NCBI RefSeq assembly: GCF_943193025.1
Contig: NZ_CALPCQ010000009.1
Span: 22,198 to 86,197, forward strand
Length of the DNA stretch: 64,000 nucleotides
Direction: 5' to 3'
Source: Lactobacillus agrestimuris
GTDB lineage: Bacteria > Bacillota > Bacilli > Lactobacillales > Lactobacillaceae
The notes beneath the pieces were generated by a model. That model saw nothing but the letters and a program-made list of their open reading frames with translations. It ran no database searches and was not told where the DNA came from. Of this stretch, positions 36,047 through 44,476 are shown in pieces. The position numbers and the translations under genes were made by a program. Every line of letters starts with the position of its first letter. Within the stretch, counting starts at the first letter, position 1.

Positions 36047-37357
36047 TTATTGTAAAAATTCAAAATTAAAGTTGCCAATTACAACATCATCGCCATCAAC
36101 AGCTCCCATTTCACGTAAGGCATCGTCTACCCCTAAATTCTTCAACTTACGTGCAAGAAGCATAATTCCATCTTGATGATCAAGATTTGTTCGTTGAACC
36201 AATCTTTCAAGAGCTTCACCCTTAATTTCAAATAAGTGATCTTCAAGTTTTTCAACGGTAAACTCATCAAGCTTAGCTTTAGATTTATACTTGTATTCTC
36301 TAGCTTCTTCAGTTGCAACTTCTGGAGCCTCTTCAGTCTGACGTTTTTCAACTTCTTCAACCAAGTTTGCCGAATCACGCATCAATTGATCTACACCACT
36401 ATGAGTTACACTTGAAATTGCATAAACTGGTGCATCAATACCCTCATCAGCTAAAGCTTTCTTAAAATCAGCTAACTTTTCATCTGCACCAGGAATATCC
36501 ATTTGAGTAGCTACAATTAGCTCACCTTTTTTGGATAAATCTGTGGTGTAACTTGCTAATTCATTTTTTATCGTCTTATAATCTTCAATTGCTTCACGAC
36601 CGTTATTCGGATCCATTGAAACTAAATGAAGGATCACCTTAGTTCTTTCAATATGACGTAAAAATTGAATACCTAATCCAACACCTTGGCTTGCGCCTTC
36701 AATTAGACCTGGTAAGTCCGCCATTGAAAAATCTCTACCATCCGGTAAAATAACCATTCCCAAATTTGGTGTTAAGGTAGTAAATGAATATGCTGCAATC
36801 TTTGGCTTAGCCTTAGTTACAACTGAAAGTAATGTTGACTTCCCAACAGATGGAAAACCAACCAAACCTACGTCAGCTAACATCTTTAATTCAAGTCTTA
36901 AAACTCGATCTTCTCCAGGTTCACCATTTTCGGCAATTTCTGGTGCAGTATTTACACTATTAGCAAAGTGAATATTACCTCTTCCACCTTTGCCACCGTG
37001 AGCAACAACAAGCTCTTGCTTATTTTTAATTAAATCACCGATTAACTCTCCAGTTTCAAAATCATATACTGTAGTTCCTACTGGAACCTTTAAGTATAAA
37101 TCTTTTGCTCCTTTTCCATATTGTGATTTAATTCTTCCATCTTCACCATTTTCGGCTTTGAATTTTCGACGATAGCGAAAATCCATCAAAGTTCTTAAAC
37201 CTTCATCAGCAACGAAGATTACGCTACCTCCGCGTCCACCGTCGCCACCTGCAGGTCCGCCATTTGGAACATATTTTTCATGGCGGAAGGCTACCATGCC
37301 GTCGCCGCCTTTACCAGCTTGAACTTCTATTTTAGTTTGATCAACAAATGTTGGCAT
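36047..37357 (-). CDS. obgE: GTPase Obg
   Basis: Obg (436 residues) is a ribosome- and stress-linked GTPase. The glycine-rich Obg fold spans residues 1-158 ([17 protein letters not shown] and [12 protein letters not shown]). The G domain has [22 protein letters not shown] and DLPGLIEGA, and TQMD stands for the NKxD motif. A C-terminal OCT domain of about 75 residues follows. GGAGGGGG precedes the ATG. Confidence 0.97.
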   Translation of the reverse strand: MPTFVDQTKIEVQAGKGGDGMVAFRHEKYVPNGGPAGGDGGRGGSVIFVADEGLRTLMDFRYRRKFKAENGEDGRIKSQYGKGAKDLYLKVPVGTTVYDFETGELIGDLIKNKQELVVAHGGKGGRGNIHFANSVNTAPEIAENGEPGEDRVLRLELKMLADVGLVGFPSVGKSTLLSVVTKAKPKIAAYSFTTLTPNLGMVILPDGRDFSMADLPGLIEGASQGVGLGIQFLRHIERTKVILHLVSMDPNNGREAIEDYKTIKNELASYTTDLSKKGELIVATQMDIPGADEKLADFKKALADEGIDAPVYAISSVTHSGVDQLMRDSANLVEEVEKRQTEEAPEVATEEAREYKYKSKAKLDEFTVEKLEDHLFEIKGEALERLVQRTNLDHQDGIMLLARKLKNLGVDDALREMGAVDGDDVVIGNFNFEFLQ

Positions 37358-37402
37358 GTTTAAAAACCCCCTCCGTCTTTCTAACTAACTTATAATAACA
37401 CA

Positions 37403-37425
37403 TAAAGTGCAATAAATCGCACTTC
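37403..37425 (-). terminator. Weak hairpin after uvrC
   Basis: AAGTGC and GCACTT pair around an 8-base loop between uvrC and obgE. The downstream T tract on the minus strand is poor (TTTATGTGTTATTA), so termination is uncertain. Confidence 0.35.
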
Positions 37426-37434
37426 TTTAACGTT

Positions 37435-39237
37435 TTACAAACTTAATTTTACTGATTGAGCCTGCGTTAATGACAATCCCGCATCCCTCAACTCATCAAT
37501 TGATGCTTCTTTTATCTTTTTCATTGAACCAAACTTTCTCAGTAATTTATTTCTACTCTTAGGTCCTATTCCTTTAATTGAATCTAGCCTACTAGATAGT
37601 GCATTCTTTGCGTGAGTTCGTCTATGGAAAGTAATTGCAAATCTGTGAACTTCATCTTGAATTCTGGTCATTAGGTAAAATCCTTCTGATTTTGGATCAA
37701 GCGGAATCAATCTCAAAGGAATTCCATTGAGTGGATCTCCAAACAATAAATGGTTAGTTCTATGTTTATCATCTTTTACCATTCCTGCTACCGGAATATT
37801 TAGGTTCAACTCGTTTCTCAAAACATCTAAACAAGCATCTACTTGAATTTGGCCACCATCCATCAAAATCAAATCAGGCATTTTCTTATGTTCTTTTAGT
37901 AAACGACCATATCTTCTTCTCACAACTTCACGAGTATTTCTAACTTCATCTCCCCCTTTTTGATGCTCTACTTCGCCCTTTAATTTGTACTTTCGGTATG
38001 AGGTTTTATCTGGTTCTCCATCCTTAAATACAACTAAGGCGGAAACTGGATCTGCACCTTGAATATGTGAATGGTCAAAACTTTCAATATAGTGACCATA
38101 TGGAAGTCCTAAAGCATCAAAGATCTCTTTTTGTGCACCTTTAGTTTTTCTATTTCCAAGCTCTAATAATCTAAATTTATCATCTAGTTTCAATTTAGCG
38201 TTTTCTTCCGCCATTTCAAGAAGCGACCTCTTTTGACCACGCTTCGGAGTTCTAACAGGAACATGTAATACTTCAGATAATGCCTCATTATCTATTCCAC
38301 TTGGAACTAGAACTTCTTTTGGTAAAACTCGATTCCTTTGTTGATAGAACTGGGCAATAAAAGATGCAAATTCATCTTCTGGATCTGTAACGTCTGTTAA
38401 AGGAAACATTTTAGTTTCTCTTCTAAGAAGCTTAGCTTGACGTAAGAAAAAGATTTGAATTGAAATCCAGGATTTATCAACATAGAAATTGAAGATATCT
38501 CTTTGGGTATTATCATTTGAAATAATTTTTTGTTTCTCTACAGTTTCCTCAATATACTTTAATTGATCTCGAATTTCACCCGCACGTTCAAATTCCAATT
38601 TTCCTGCGGCCTGCTCCATTTTTTGATTTAAATCTTGACGCACCCAGTTAATGTCACCATTCAAAAACTTTTTGATCTTTTTAATTTGTTCATCATACTC
38701 ACTCTTAGGAACTTTTCTAAAACATGCTCCTAAACATTGTCCCATATGGTAATACAGACAAGGACGCCCTTGGTACCCATTACAACGTCTTAGTGGAAAA
38801 ACTTTTTGAATAAACTTCAAAGTTGCTTGTGCGGCATAAACATTAGGATAAGGTCCAAAGTAATATCCACCATCTTTATGAACAACACTAGTTAATTTAG
38901 TTTGGGGATCTCTTTCATTGGTTATCTCAATATATGGATATCCAGTCCCTTCTTTTAATTGAACATTATAATAAGGTTTATATTTTTTTATTAGGGTAAC
39001 TTCTAATAAAAATGCTTCTTTATCTGTAGAAACAGTAATAATGTCATAGTCTCTAATATTTTCGACTAATTCAGCACGTCTTCCTACTTGTTTGCTTTTA
39101 AAGTAAGAACGAACTCTATTTTTTAGATTTTTTGATTTTCCAACATAAATTACAGCACCATTAATGTCCTTCATAAGGTAACAACCAGGTTTTTCTGGTA
39201 GAAGCTTTAATTTATTTTCAATTAATTCTGTTGCCAA
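37435..39237 (-). CDS. uvrC: Excinuclease ABC subunit C
   Basis: UvrC (600 residues) makes both incisions in nucleotide excision repair. The order of domains is canonical: GIY-YIG nuclease (GCYLMKDINGAVIYVGKSKNL, residues 18-38), the Cys-rich RRCNGYQGRPCLYYHMGQC cluster near 150, the UVR motif (LEFERAGEIRDQL) near 213, the RNase H-like domain (IESFDHSHIQGADPVSALVVF, and DLILMDGGQIQV) and C-terminal HhH motifs (LDSIKGIGPKSRNKLL). The start is TTG at 39237, with GAGGAGATGA upstream. Confidence 0.97.
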   Translation of the reverse strand: MATELIENKLKLLPEKPGCYLMKDINGAVIYVGKSKNLKNRVRSYFKSKQVGRRAELVENIRDYDIITVSTDKEAFLLEVTLIKKYKPYYNVQLKEGTGYPYIEITNERDPQTKLTSVVHKDGGYYFGPYPNVYAAQATLKFIQKVFPLRRCNGYQGRPCLYYHMGQCLGACFRKVPKSEYDEQIKKIKKFLNGDINWVRQDLNQKMEQAAGKLEFERAGEIRDQLKYIEETVEKQKIISNDNTQRDIFNFYVDKSWISIQIFFLRQAKLLRRETKMFPLTDVTDPEDEFASFIAQFYQQRNRVLPKEVLVPSGIDNEALSEVLHVPVRTPKRGQKRSLLEMAEENAKLKLDDKFRLLELGNRKTKGAQKEIFDALGLPYGHYIESFDHSHIQGADPVSALVVFKDGEPDKTSYRKYKLKGEVEHQKGGDEVRNTREVVRRRYGRLLKEHKKMPDLILMDGGQIQVDACLDVLRNELNLNIPVAGMVKDDKHRTNHLLFGDPLNGIPLRLIPLDPKSEGFYLMTRIQDEVHRFAITFHRRTHAKNALSSRLDSIKGIGPKSRNKLLRKFGSMKKIKEASIDELRDAGLSLTQAQSVKLSL

Positions 39238-39324
39238 AAAATCATCTCCTCAAAAATTTGCATTATAAATTTTAACATAATTTCTTAAAAAAGCTTATAT
39301 AAAGGCATCTTCTATCAAATTTTA

Positions 39325-39340
39325 ATAGCTATATAGCTAT
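39325..39340. repeat. Tandem 8-bp palindromes upstream of the DedA gene
   Basis: ATAGCTAT occurs twice in direct succession. Each copy is its own reverse complement, so the 16-bp unit is also a palindrome. It lies about 45 bp before the DedA start, in the promoter region, and could be an operator. Confidence 0.5.
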
Positions 39341-39383
39341 ATTTTTGCTATATTAATGAATAATCATATTTAAGGAGATTTTT

Positions 39384-39995
39384 ATGACAGCATGGATATT
39401 TTCATTTATTGATCAGTTTGGTTATTTTGCAGTAGCTATCCTGATTGCAATTGAAAATGTTTTTCCTCCAATTCCTTCAGAAGTAATCCTATCATTTAGT
39501 GGCTTTTTAACTCATAAAACAGCTATGAATGTGTTTGGACTAGTTATTGCATCCACCACAGGAGCACTAATCGGAGCATTAATTTTATATTGGATTGGTA
39601 CCCTATTAAATGAAGAAAGATTAAAAAAACTTCTAAAACATAAATTTTTTAAGAAATTAGGTTTTAAAGAAGATGACGTTAGCCGAACAATCGCTTGGTT
39701 CGATCGCCATGGAGTTAAAGCAATTTTTTTCGGTAGATGTATTCCAGTGATAAGAAGTTTGATCTCAATTCCAGCCGGTATTGCTAAAGTTTCTTTACCC
39801 AAATTCATTATTCTTACTACCTTAGGTAGTCTGATTTGGAACACTGTTTTGATTGCACTCGGATCATATACAGGTAAGAACTGGCACGTAATTGTTCAAA
39901 TTTTTGAAGAATATTCATTTGCCGTAATAGTTATTCTTATTATCTTTTTTATTTACTTCATTTATGTTTGGAGAAAAAAGAGAATTAAAAAATAA
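39384..39995 (+). CDS. DedA family membrane protein
   Basis: The 203-residue protein has about five membrane helices. It carries the DedA landmarks ENVFPPIPSEVILSFSGFL, STTGALIGALILYWIG, WFDRHGVKAIFFGRCIPVIRSLISIPAGIAKV (the F/WxRxxPxxR motif) and LGSLIWNTVLIALGSYTG. DedA proteins are lipid scramblases or flippases that recycle undecaprenyl phosphate or phospholipids and help maintain membrane potential. Here which lipid is handled is unknown. AAGGAGA precedes the ATG. It stands alone between uvrC (divergent) and the dehydrogenase gene. Confidence 0.92.
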   Translation: MTAWIFSFIDQFGYFAVAILIAIENVFPPIPSEVILSFSGFLTHKTAMNVFGLVIASTTGALIGALILYWIGTLLNEERLKKLLKHKFFKKLGFKEDDVSRTIAWFDRHGVKAIFFGRCIPVIRSLISIPAGIAKVSLPKFIILTTLGSLIWNTVLIALGSYTGKNWHVIVQIFEEYSFAVIVILIIFFIYFIYVWRKKRIKK

Positions 39996-40085
39996 TAAAC
40001 ATCTCGAGCAGAGGATGAAAATTTCTGGTTATCTCGTAGTGGCAATTAAAAGATAAGTAGTAATTTAACATAATATTATTTATAT

Positions 40086-40128
40086 AAAAAAAGGGGGGAT
40101 GGCCTTAAGGTCATCCCCCCTTTTTTAG
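40086..40128. terminator. Very strong GC-cored terminator hairpin
   Basis: AAAAAAGGGGGGATG and CATCCCCCCTTTTTT pair over 15 bp, extended inward by CCTTAAGG. It lies about 90 bp downstream of the DedA stop codon. It is effective on both strands by symmetry. Confidence 0.9.
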
Positions 40129-40165
40129 CATATGAAACTTTTCAAACAGCAAAATATATTTCCTT

Positions 40166-40207
40166 AAAACAAATAGGGATTAAACATCACGCTTAATCCC
40201 TATCCCC
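40166..40207 (-). terminator. Terminator after the 2-hydroxyacid dehydrogenase gene
   Basis: ATAGGGATTAA and TTAATCCCTAT make a perfect 11-bp stem with a 9-base loop, followed on the minus strand by TTTGTTTT. It lies about 20 bp beyond the stop codon. Confidence 0.85.
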
Positions 40208-40223
40208 TTTTCAGATTTAAAAG

Positions 40224-41189
40224 CTAGTTCACTTTATTAATAGCCTTTCCATCAATTAAGTAAGAAATAATATTATTTGATGCTTCCTTGGTTAAATTGT
40301 AACGTGCAACATGAGTTGCGCTACCAACATGTGGCGTTAAAATGACATTATCTAATGCAGCAAGTTCATCGTCAACTTGAGTTTCATCTTCAAAGACATC
40401 CAAGCCGGCTCCAGCAATTTCGCCAGTCTTTAAAGCAGCCTTTAAATCAATTTCATTAACCAATCTACCTCGAGCTACATTAATTAAAAATGCACTAGGC
40501 TTCATATGTTTCAAAACACTTTCGTTAATAATATGCATAGTTTCTGGTGTTTCTGGTGCATTTAATGATAAGAAATCACTTTCTTTAATTAAAGTATCAA
40601 AATCAACATATTTTGCATCTAACTTAGCTTCAATTTCAGGAGCAACTTGATGACGATTGTGGTAAATAATTTTCATACCTAGCATCTTACCAAATTGAGC
40701 TACCATTTGACCAATTCTACCCATTCCTAAGATACCAAGAGTTTTGCCTTCAATAGTATAACCCTGATTATCATATTCATCTACATCTAGAAACACACCT
40801 TCACGCATACTATGATCATAGAAATGAAAACGTCTAGCACATGCTAAAATCATCGCTAAGGCTAATTCTGCAGTTGGACGAGTGACACTCTTAGGACAAT
40901 TCGATACTATAATTCCCTTTGACTTTGCATAATCAATATCAACATGATCATAACCAACGCCATAAGTAGATATAATTTTCAATTTCTTAGCATTATCAAT
41001 TATTTTCTTATCAATAAACATTTTAGCAACGATTAATGCATCATATTCAGAAATATGTTCAACAACCCATTCATAGTCGTCTTCCATACGATGACCAACT
41101 GGACCAATAGTTACATCAAAATTTGCTTGTAAATCATCTAATGCATTATCAACTAATCCACCTAAAACTAATACTTTTTGTTTATCCAT
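40224..41189 (-). CDS. D-isomer-specific 2-hydroxyacid dehydrogenase
   Basis: The 321-residue protein has the D-2-hydroxyacid dehydrogenase layout. The NAD-binding fold with TLGILGMGRIGQMVA (GxGxxG) is near residue 153, the catalytic Arg is in NVARGRLVNE, the Glu in GLDVFEDE, and the His in LTPHVGSATH. The Arg in YHNRH after the second strand fits NADP preference. The pattern of 'STYGVGYDHVD' and 'TRPTAELALAMIL' is closest to glyoxylate/hydroxypyruvate reductase-type members, not to D-lactate dehydrogenase. The substrate is not certain. Confidence 0.9.
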   Translation of the reverse strand: MDKQKVLVLGGLVDNALDDLQANFDVTIGPVGHRMEDDYEWVVEHISEYDALIVAKMFIDKKIIDNAKKLKIISTYGVGYDHVDIDYAKSKGIIVSNCPKSVTRPTAELALAMILACARRFHFYDHSMREGVFLDVDEYDNQGYTIEGKTLGILGMGRIGQMVAQFGKMLGMKIIYHNRHQVAPEIEAKLDAKYVDFDTLIKESDFLSLNAPETPETMHIINESVLKHMKPSAFLINVARGRLVNEIDLKAALKTGEIAGAGLDVFEDETQVDDELAALDNVILTPHVGSATHVARYNLTKEASNNIISYLIDGKAINKVN

Positions 41190-41756
41190 AAAATTGCCTC
41201 AATTCATAATCTAACCCTGTAGATTTTATCTTATAACTTTACAATACTCTCTTTGAAAACATTTTACCAATATAAACAATTGAATAATTCAATTATAAGC
41301 CGCAATCTATATATACTAATATATTTTATTTTTGAATAAAAAAAGAAAGGGTCGACTTCATGTGTCAACTCTTTCTCCTCAGTCTCTTAATTCCCAACAC
41401 CTATAATACCTTTATTTAAAATAAAAACAAGAACAAATTCTACTGCGAGTAAGGCTGACGTTATTTAATGTTGAGAATTTATTATTATCTTTATATAATA
41501 TGGCGATTTTAATTTTTGTGCTTGTTATATTACATTTTTGTTACAAAGATACTTTTTATCAAATTCAGTAATTTCTGTGTTATTTTCGTGTTATTCGTTA
41601 GTGTACTTCTTCATTTTGACCCTTTTCTACCACGCTAATCTGCTACTTCAACATTATTTTTCTTTCTAACTAGTTCTATATATTACTTGGTTCAAGTATT
41701 CCGCCCTTTCTTCATATCATTCAACTAGTATTTTTTAGGCTAAATTTTACATAATA
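41190..41756. other. 567-bp gene-poor interval
   Basis: No open frame of note exists on either strand. It holds a candidate very short minus-strand transcription unit (41335-41430) and, further right, A/T-rich sequence including TTACATTTTTGTTACA near 41531-41546 and a GTGTTATT direct repeat near 41578-41594. I recognise no gene remnant in 41450-41756. Confidence 0.6.
41335..41430 (-). ncRNA. Candidate short transcript (promoter plus terminator, about 70 nt)
   Basis: On the minus strand a promoter-like pair TTGTTT (41430-41425) and TATTAT (41408-41403), 16 bp apart, is followed within about 30 bases by an intrinsic terminator. AGAAAGAGTTGAC pairs with GTCGACCCTTTCT (41376-41344) and runs into a T-rich tract. 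Between them GGAGA precedes an ATG lying in the hairpin loop, giving only an 11-codon frame (MKSTLSFFIQK). This may be a small RNA, or a promoter and terminator brought together by deletion of a gene. Confidence 0.4.
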
Positions 41757-42368
41757 TTAATTATGATTTGTTTTAACAATTTGACTAAACTTCTTAGTTA
41801 ATTGTTTATTACTACTTACATAAAGAATCAAAGGATTTTCATCTCTCCCCTGTTCGACTAAAACAAATGCATGTTTATTTTTGATTGTAAATAAGTAAGT
41901 AAAATGCATTTTTTGCTTTTTGAAATTATCATTGTAAATTGCTACTACATTATAATTATCTTTTTTATCTCTCCTTTGATTCCAACTAATTGAAATCACT
42001 TTTTTATTTAAGACAAATTTCCTATCTCTTAAAACATCAGGATATTTACTACCTACTGAAGTAGTGATTTTCTTCCCTTCATACTTAGTATAAACTTGTC
42101 CCATTTGTTTACTCCAAGTTCTCATATATTGCTCTAATTCTTGATCTTGATTTTTAGTCCAAAGAGAATTTACTTTTTTTCTTTTTTTAGCCTTCTTAGT
42201 TTTAACTTCGGCTTTTTCAGTTTTCTTTGACGTTTTAGATTTTTCTTTATGACTTTGCTTTATATTTTCTTTATTGATATGAACCCCATCTTTTTCAAAA
42301 TTCACACTACATGCTGAAAGTCCTAGACAAGCAAACACTACTAGTCCCACTAAAGATTTCTTCATCAT
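41757..42368 (-). CDS. DUF4767-domain lipoprotein
   Basis: The protein of about 203 residues has a lipoprotein signal peptide: MMKKSLVGLVVFACLGLSAC, with the lipobox LSAC and Cys about 20. A lysine-rich linker (roughly residues 35-65) and a C-terminal domain starting SLWTKNQDQELEQYM follow, the start pattern of DUF4767 domains common in lactobacilli. It should be anchored to the outer face of the membrane. Function is unknown. GGAGACAATA precedes the chosen ATG at 42368, and the ORF extends to 42380 without a better start. Confidence 0.82.
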   Translation of the reverse strand: MMKKSLVGLVVFACLGLSACSVNFEKDGVHINKENIKQSHKEKSKTSKKTEKAEVKTKKAKKRKKVNSLWTKNQDQELEQYMRTWSKQMGQVYTKYEGKKITTSVGSKYPDVLRDRKFVLNKKVISISWNQRRDKKDNYNVVAIYNDNFKKQKMHFTYLFTIKNKHAFVLVEQGRDENPLILYVSSNKQLTKKFSQIVKTNHN

Positions 42369-42452
42369 TATTGTCTCCAAATCACATTTTTAATTAATTA
42401 TAGTATAGTTGAATCTTCAAAAGATGTGAAAGACTCATTTAATCAAATTCTT

Positions 42453-42490
42453 AAAAAATAAGCCTCACAAATGTGAGACTTATTTTTTAT
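42453..42490 (-). terminator. Terminator after the ABC-F gene
   Basis: AATAAGTCTCAC and GTGAGGCTTATT pair over about 12 bp with one G-U pair around a short loop, followed by TTTTTT on the minus strand. Confidence 0.88.
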
Positions 42491-42495
42491 ATTTA

Positions 42496-44118
42496 TTAAT
42501 AGATCTTTTCTACTTGTTCTTGAATTGATGGGCTTTCAATAAACTCATCGTAATGAGTTTCTGCACGACTAACAATTCCCTTTGGACCAACTTCAATAAT
42601 ATGATCAGCAATCGTTTGAATAAATTCGCGGTCGTGTGAAGTAAATAAAATTGAACCTGGATATGACTTCAAAGCATTATTTAATGAAGTAATTGATTCA
42701 AGATCCAGGTGATTTGTTGGATCATCCATTACCAAAACATTTGCTGGTTGAAGCATCATTCTTGATAATTGACAACGAACTTTTTCTCCACCGGAAAGAA
42801 CCTTAATCTTCTTCTCGATTTCATCCCCACTAAAGAGCATTCTCCCTAAGAATCCACGTAAGAAAGTATTATCGTCTTGCTCCTTAGTAGCATATTGACG
42901 AAGCCAATCAAGAATTGACAATTCATCATTATTGAAGTTAGCATTCAAATCACGAGACATATAATTGAAGGCGGTTGTTTGACCCCAAGTAACTGTTCCT
43001 GTATCTGGTTTGATCTTTCCTGCAATAATTTGCATTAAAGCAGTAGTTGCTAATGTGTTTTTTGATAAGAAGGCAACCTTATCTCCCGGACGTACAATAA
43101 ATGATACATTATCAAGAATTTTCTCGCCATCAACGCTATATGATACATTTTCAACTTTAAGCAAATCATTACCTAAATCACGGTGCAATTCAAATTTAAC
43201 GAATGGGTATTTTCTAGATGATGGTTTTATATCATCTAGAGTAATCTTTTCTAATTGTTTCTTACGTGAAGTAGCTTGACGTGACTTAGAAGCATTGGCC
43301 GAGAAACGAGCAACGAACTCTTGAAGCTCCTTGATTTTTTCCTCTTTTTTTGCATTTTGGTTAGCAGCAAGTTCCGCAGCAAGTTGACTTGATTCATACC
43401 AAAAATCATAGTTACCAACATATAATTGAATCTTACCAAAGTCAACATCACACATTTGAGTACATACTTGATTCAAAAAGTGTCTATCGTGTGACACAAC
43501 AATGACAATATTAGGATAATCTGCAAGGAAGTCCTCTAACCAGTCTACCGTATGCACATCTAAACCGTTAGTAGGCTCGTCAAGAAGTAAAATATCTGGA
43601 TTACCAAATAAGGCCTGTGCAAGTAATACCTTAACTTTATCTGCCTCAGGAAGTTCACTCATTAAACTTTGGTGAATATTTTCAGGAATACCCATTGATT
43701 GCAAAAGCTTAGCAGCATCCGCTTCAGCATTCCAACCATCAAGTTCCGCAAATTTACTTTCTAATTCTGCGGCCTTAACACCATCTTCATCACTAAAGTC
43801 TGGCTTTGCATAAAGAGCATCCTTTTCTTTCATTACTTGGTATAACTCTTTATGACCCTGAATTACTGTATCCATTACAGTAAAGTCTTCGAATGCAAAG
43901 TGATCCTGATTTAAACTGGACATTCTTTCATTAGGATCAATTGAAATATTACCTGTAGTAGGTTCAATCTTTCCTTCTAAAAGCTTTAAAAAAGTGGACT
44001 TACCCGCACCATTGGCTCCAATCACACCATAACAATTACCTGGCGTAAATTTTAAATTTACGTCTTCATAAAGAGTACGACCAGCCAAGTTTAAACTTAA
44101 ATCAGAAACTGTAATCAA
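42496..44118 (-). CDS. ABC-F family ATPase, YkpA/YbiT type
   Basis: The protein of about 540 residues has two ABC ATPase domains and no membrane part, which defines ABC-F translation factors that act in the ribosomal E site. The first domain has an intact Walker A (GANGAGKST) and LLLDEPTNGLD. The second has a full LSGGEKVRCQLS signature, but its Walker A region reads FLSKNTLATT, as in Bacillus YkpA, and its Walker B is VMDDPTNHLD. The inter-domain linker has KIKELQEFVARFSANASKSRQATSRKK. Start: TTG at 44118, with GTGGAGGATATATAT upstream. The frame runs open to 44247 but no sensible start lies there. Confidence 0.92.
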   Translation of the reverse strand: MITVSDLSLNLAGRTLYEDVNLKFTPGNCYGVIGANGAGKSTFLKLLEGKIEPTTGNISIDPNERMSSLNQDHFAFEDFTVMDTVIQGHKELYQVMKEKDALYAKPDFSDEDGVKAAELESKFAELDGWNAEADAAKLLQSMGIPENIHQSLMSELPEADKVKVLLAQALFGNPDILLLDEPTNGLDVHTVDWLEDFLADYPNIVIVVSHDRHFLNQVCTQMCDVDFGKIQLYVGNYDFWYESSQLAAELAANQNAKKEEKIKELQEFVARFSANASKSRQATSRKKQLEKITLDDIKPSSRKYPFVKFELHRDLGNDLLKVENVSYSVDGEKILDNVSFIVRPGDKVAFLSKNTLATTALMQIIAGKIKPDTGTVTWGQTTAFNYMSRDLNANFNNDELSILDWLRQYATKEQDDNTFLRGFLGRMLFSGDEIEKKIKVLSGGEKVRCQLSRMMLQPANVLVMDDPTNHLDLESITSLNNALKSYPGSILFTSHDREFIQTIADHIIEVGPKGIVSRAETHYDEFIESPSIQEQVEKIY

Positions 44119-44476
44119 ATATATATCCTCCACTTGAAAAAATAGCTGAAAGAAAGTATAACAGAAAACATAAAAAAAGCCACCTCTAAAGATGACTTTT
44201 AAAAGATTTTTAAAAGATATAAAGAGATTTTTGGTTTCATATACCAAAGCATTAAATTCTTTGATATACTTATTGACGGTTTAATATATTTAAAAGCTCT
44301 TAGTATTGAACCGTCCCTTATCCAGGTAGTTGATCCCCTTCTACCTGGTTTTATTTTACCATAAATATAACACTTGTTATAGTAATTTGAATAATAAATT
44401 TTAAGTTTTATAATGCTCCGACAACTTCCATTTACGGTAAAATTATAATAGACACATAGAGATTGGAGATGATCAT
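44119..44476 (-). promoter_or_regulatory. Leader and promoter region of the ABC-F gene
   Basis: This 358-bp gap between divergent genes contains a minus-strand promoter candidate: TTCAAA at 44391-44386 and TATATT at 44369-44364, spacer 16 bp. The spacer holds the inverted repeat TATAACA-CT-TGTTATA (44366-44381). A structured leader and terminator follow (separate entries). A TATAAT at 44444-44449 probably serves the plus-strand gene that starts at 44477. Confidence 0.55.
44172..44350 (-). ncRNA. Unassigned structured leader RNA with terminator, upstream of the ABC-F gene
   Basis: Reading the minus strand, three stems occur in series. CCAGGTAG pairs with CTACCTGG (44348-44322). GACGGTT pairs with AACCGTC (44315-44276) around a 26-base loop. 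TATATCAAAG pairs with CTTTGGTATA (44268-44240). A terminator then follows: AAAGTCATC with GGTGGCTTT (44201-44174) and a run of T. It lies entirely before the ABC-F start, so termination would block the gene. It matches none of the riboswitch consensus patterns I know (no T-box, FMN, SAM, preQ1 or yybP motif). Confidence 0.5.

Noticed and set aside
40224..41189. D-lactate dehydrogenase
   Set aside because: The motif pattern (STYGVGYDHVD, TRPTAELALAMIL) and length of 321 fit glyoxylate/hydroxypyruvate reductase-type enzymes better than LdhD.
44119..44247. N-terminal extension of the ABC-F protein to 44247
   Set aside because: The extra 43 residues cover the leader terminator and have no start signal, whereas TTG at 44118 has a GGAGG site and gives the normal family start.
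44172..44350. T-box riboswitch before the ABC-F gene
   Set aside because: The AGGGTGG-ACCGCG antiterminator motif and a specifier stem are absent, and the downstream gene is not an aminoacyl-tRNA or amino-acid gene.
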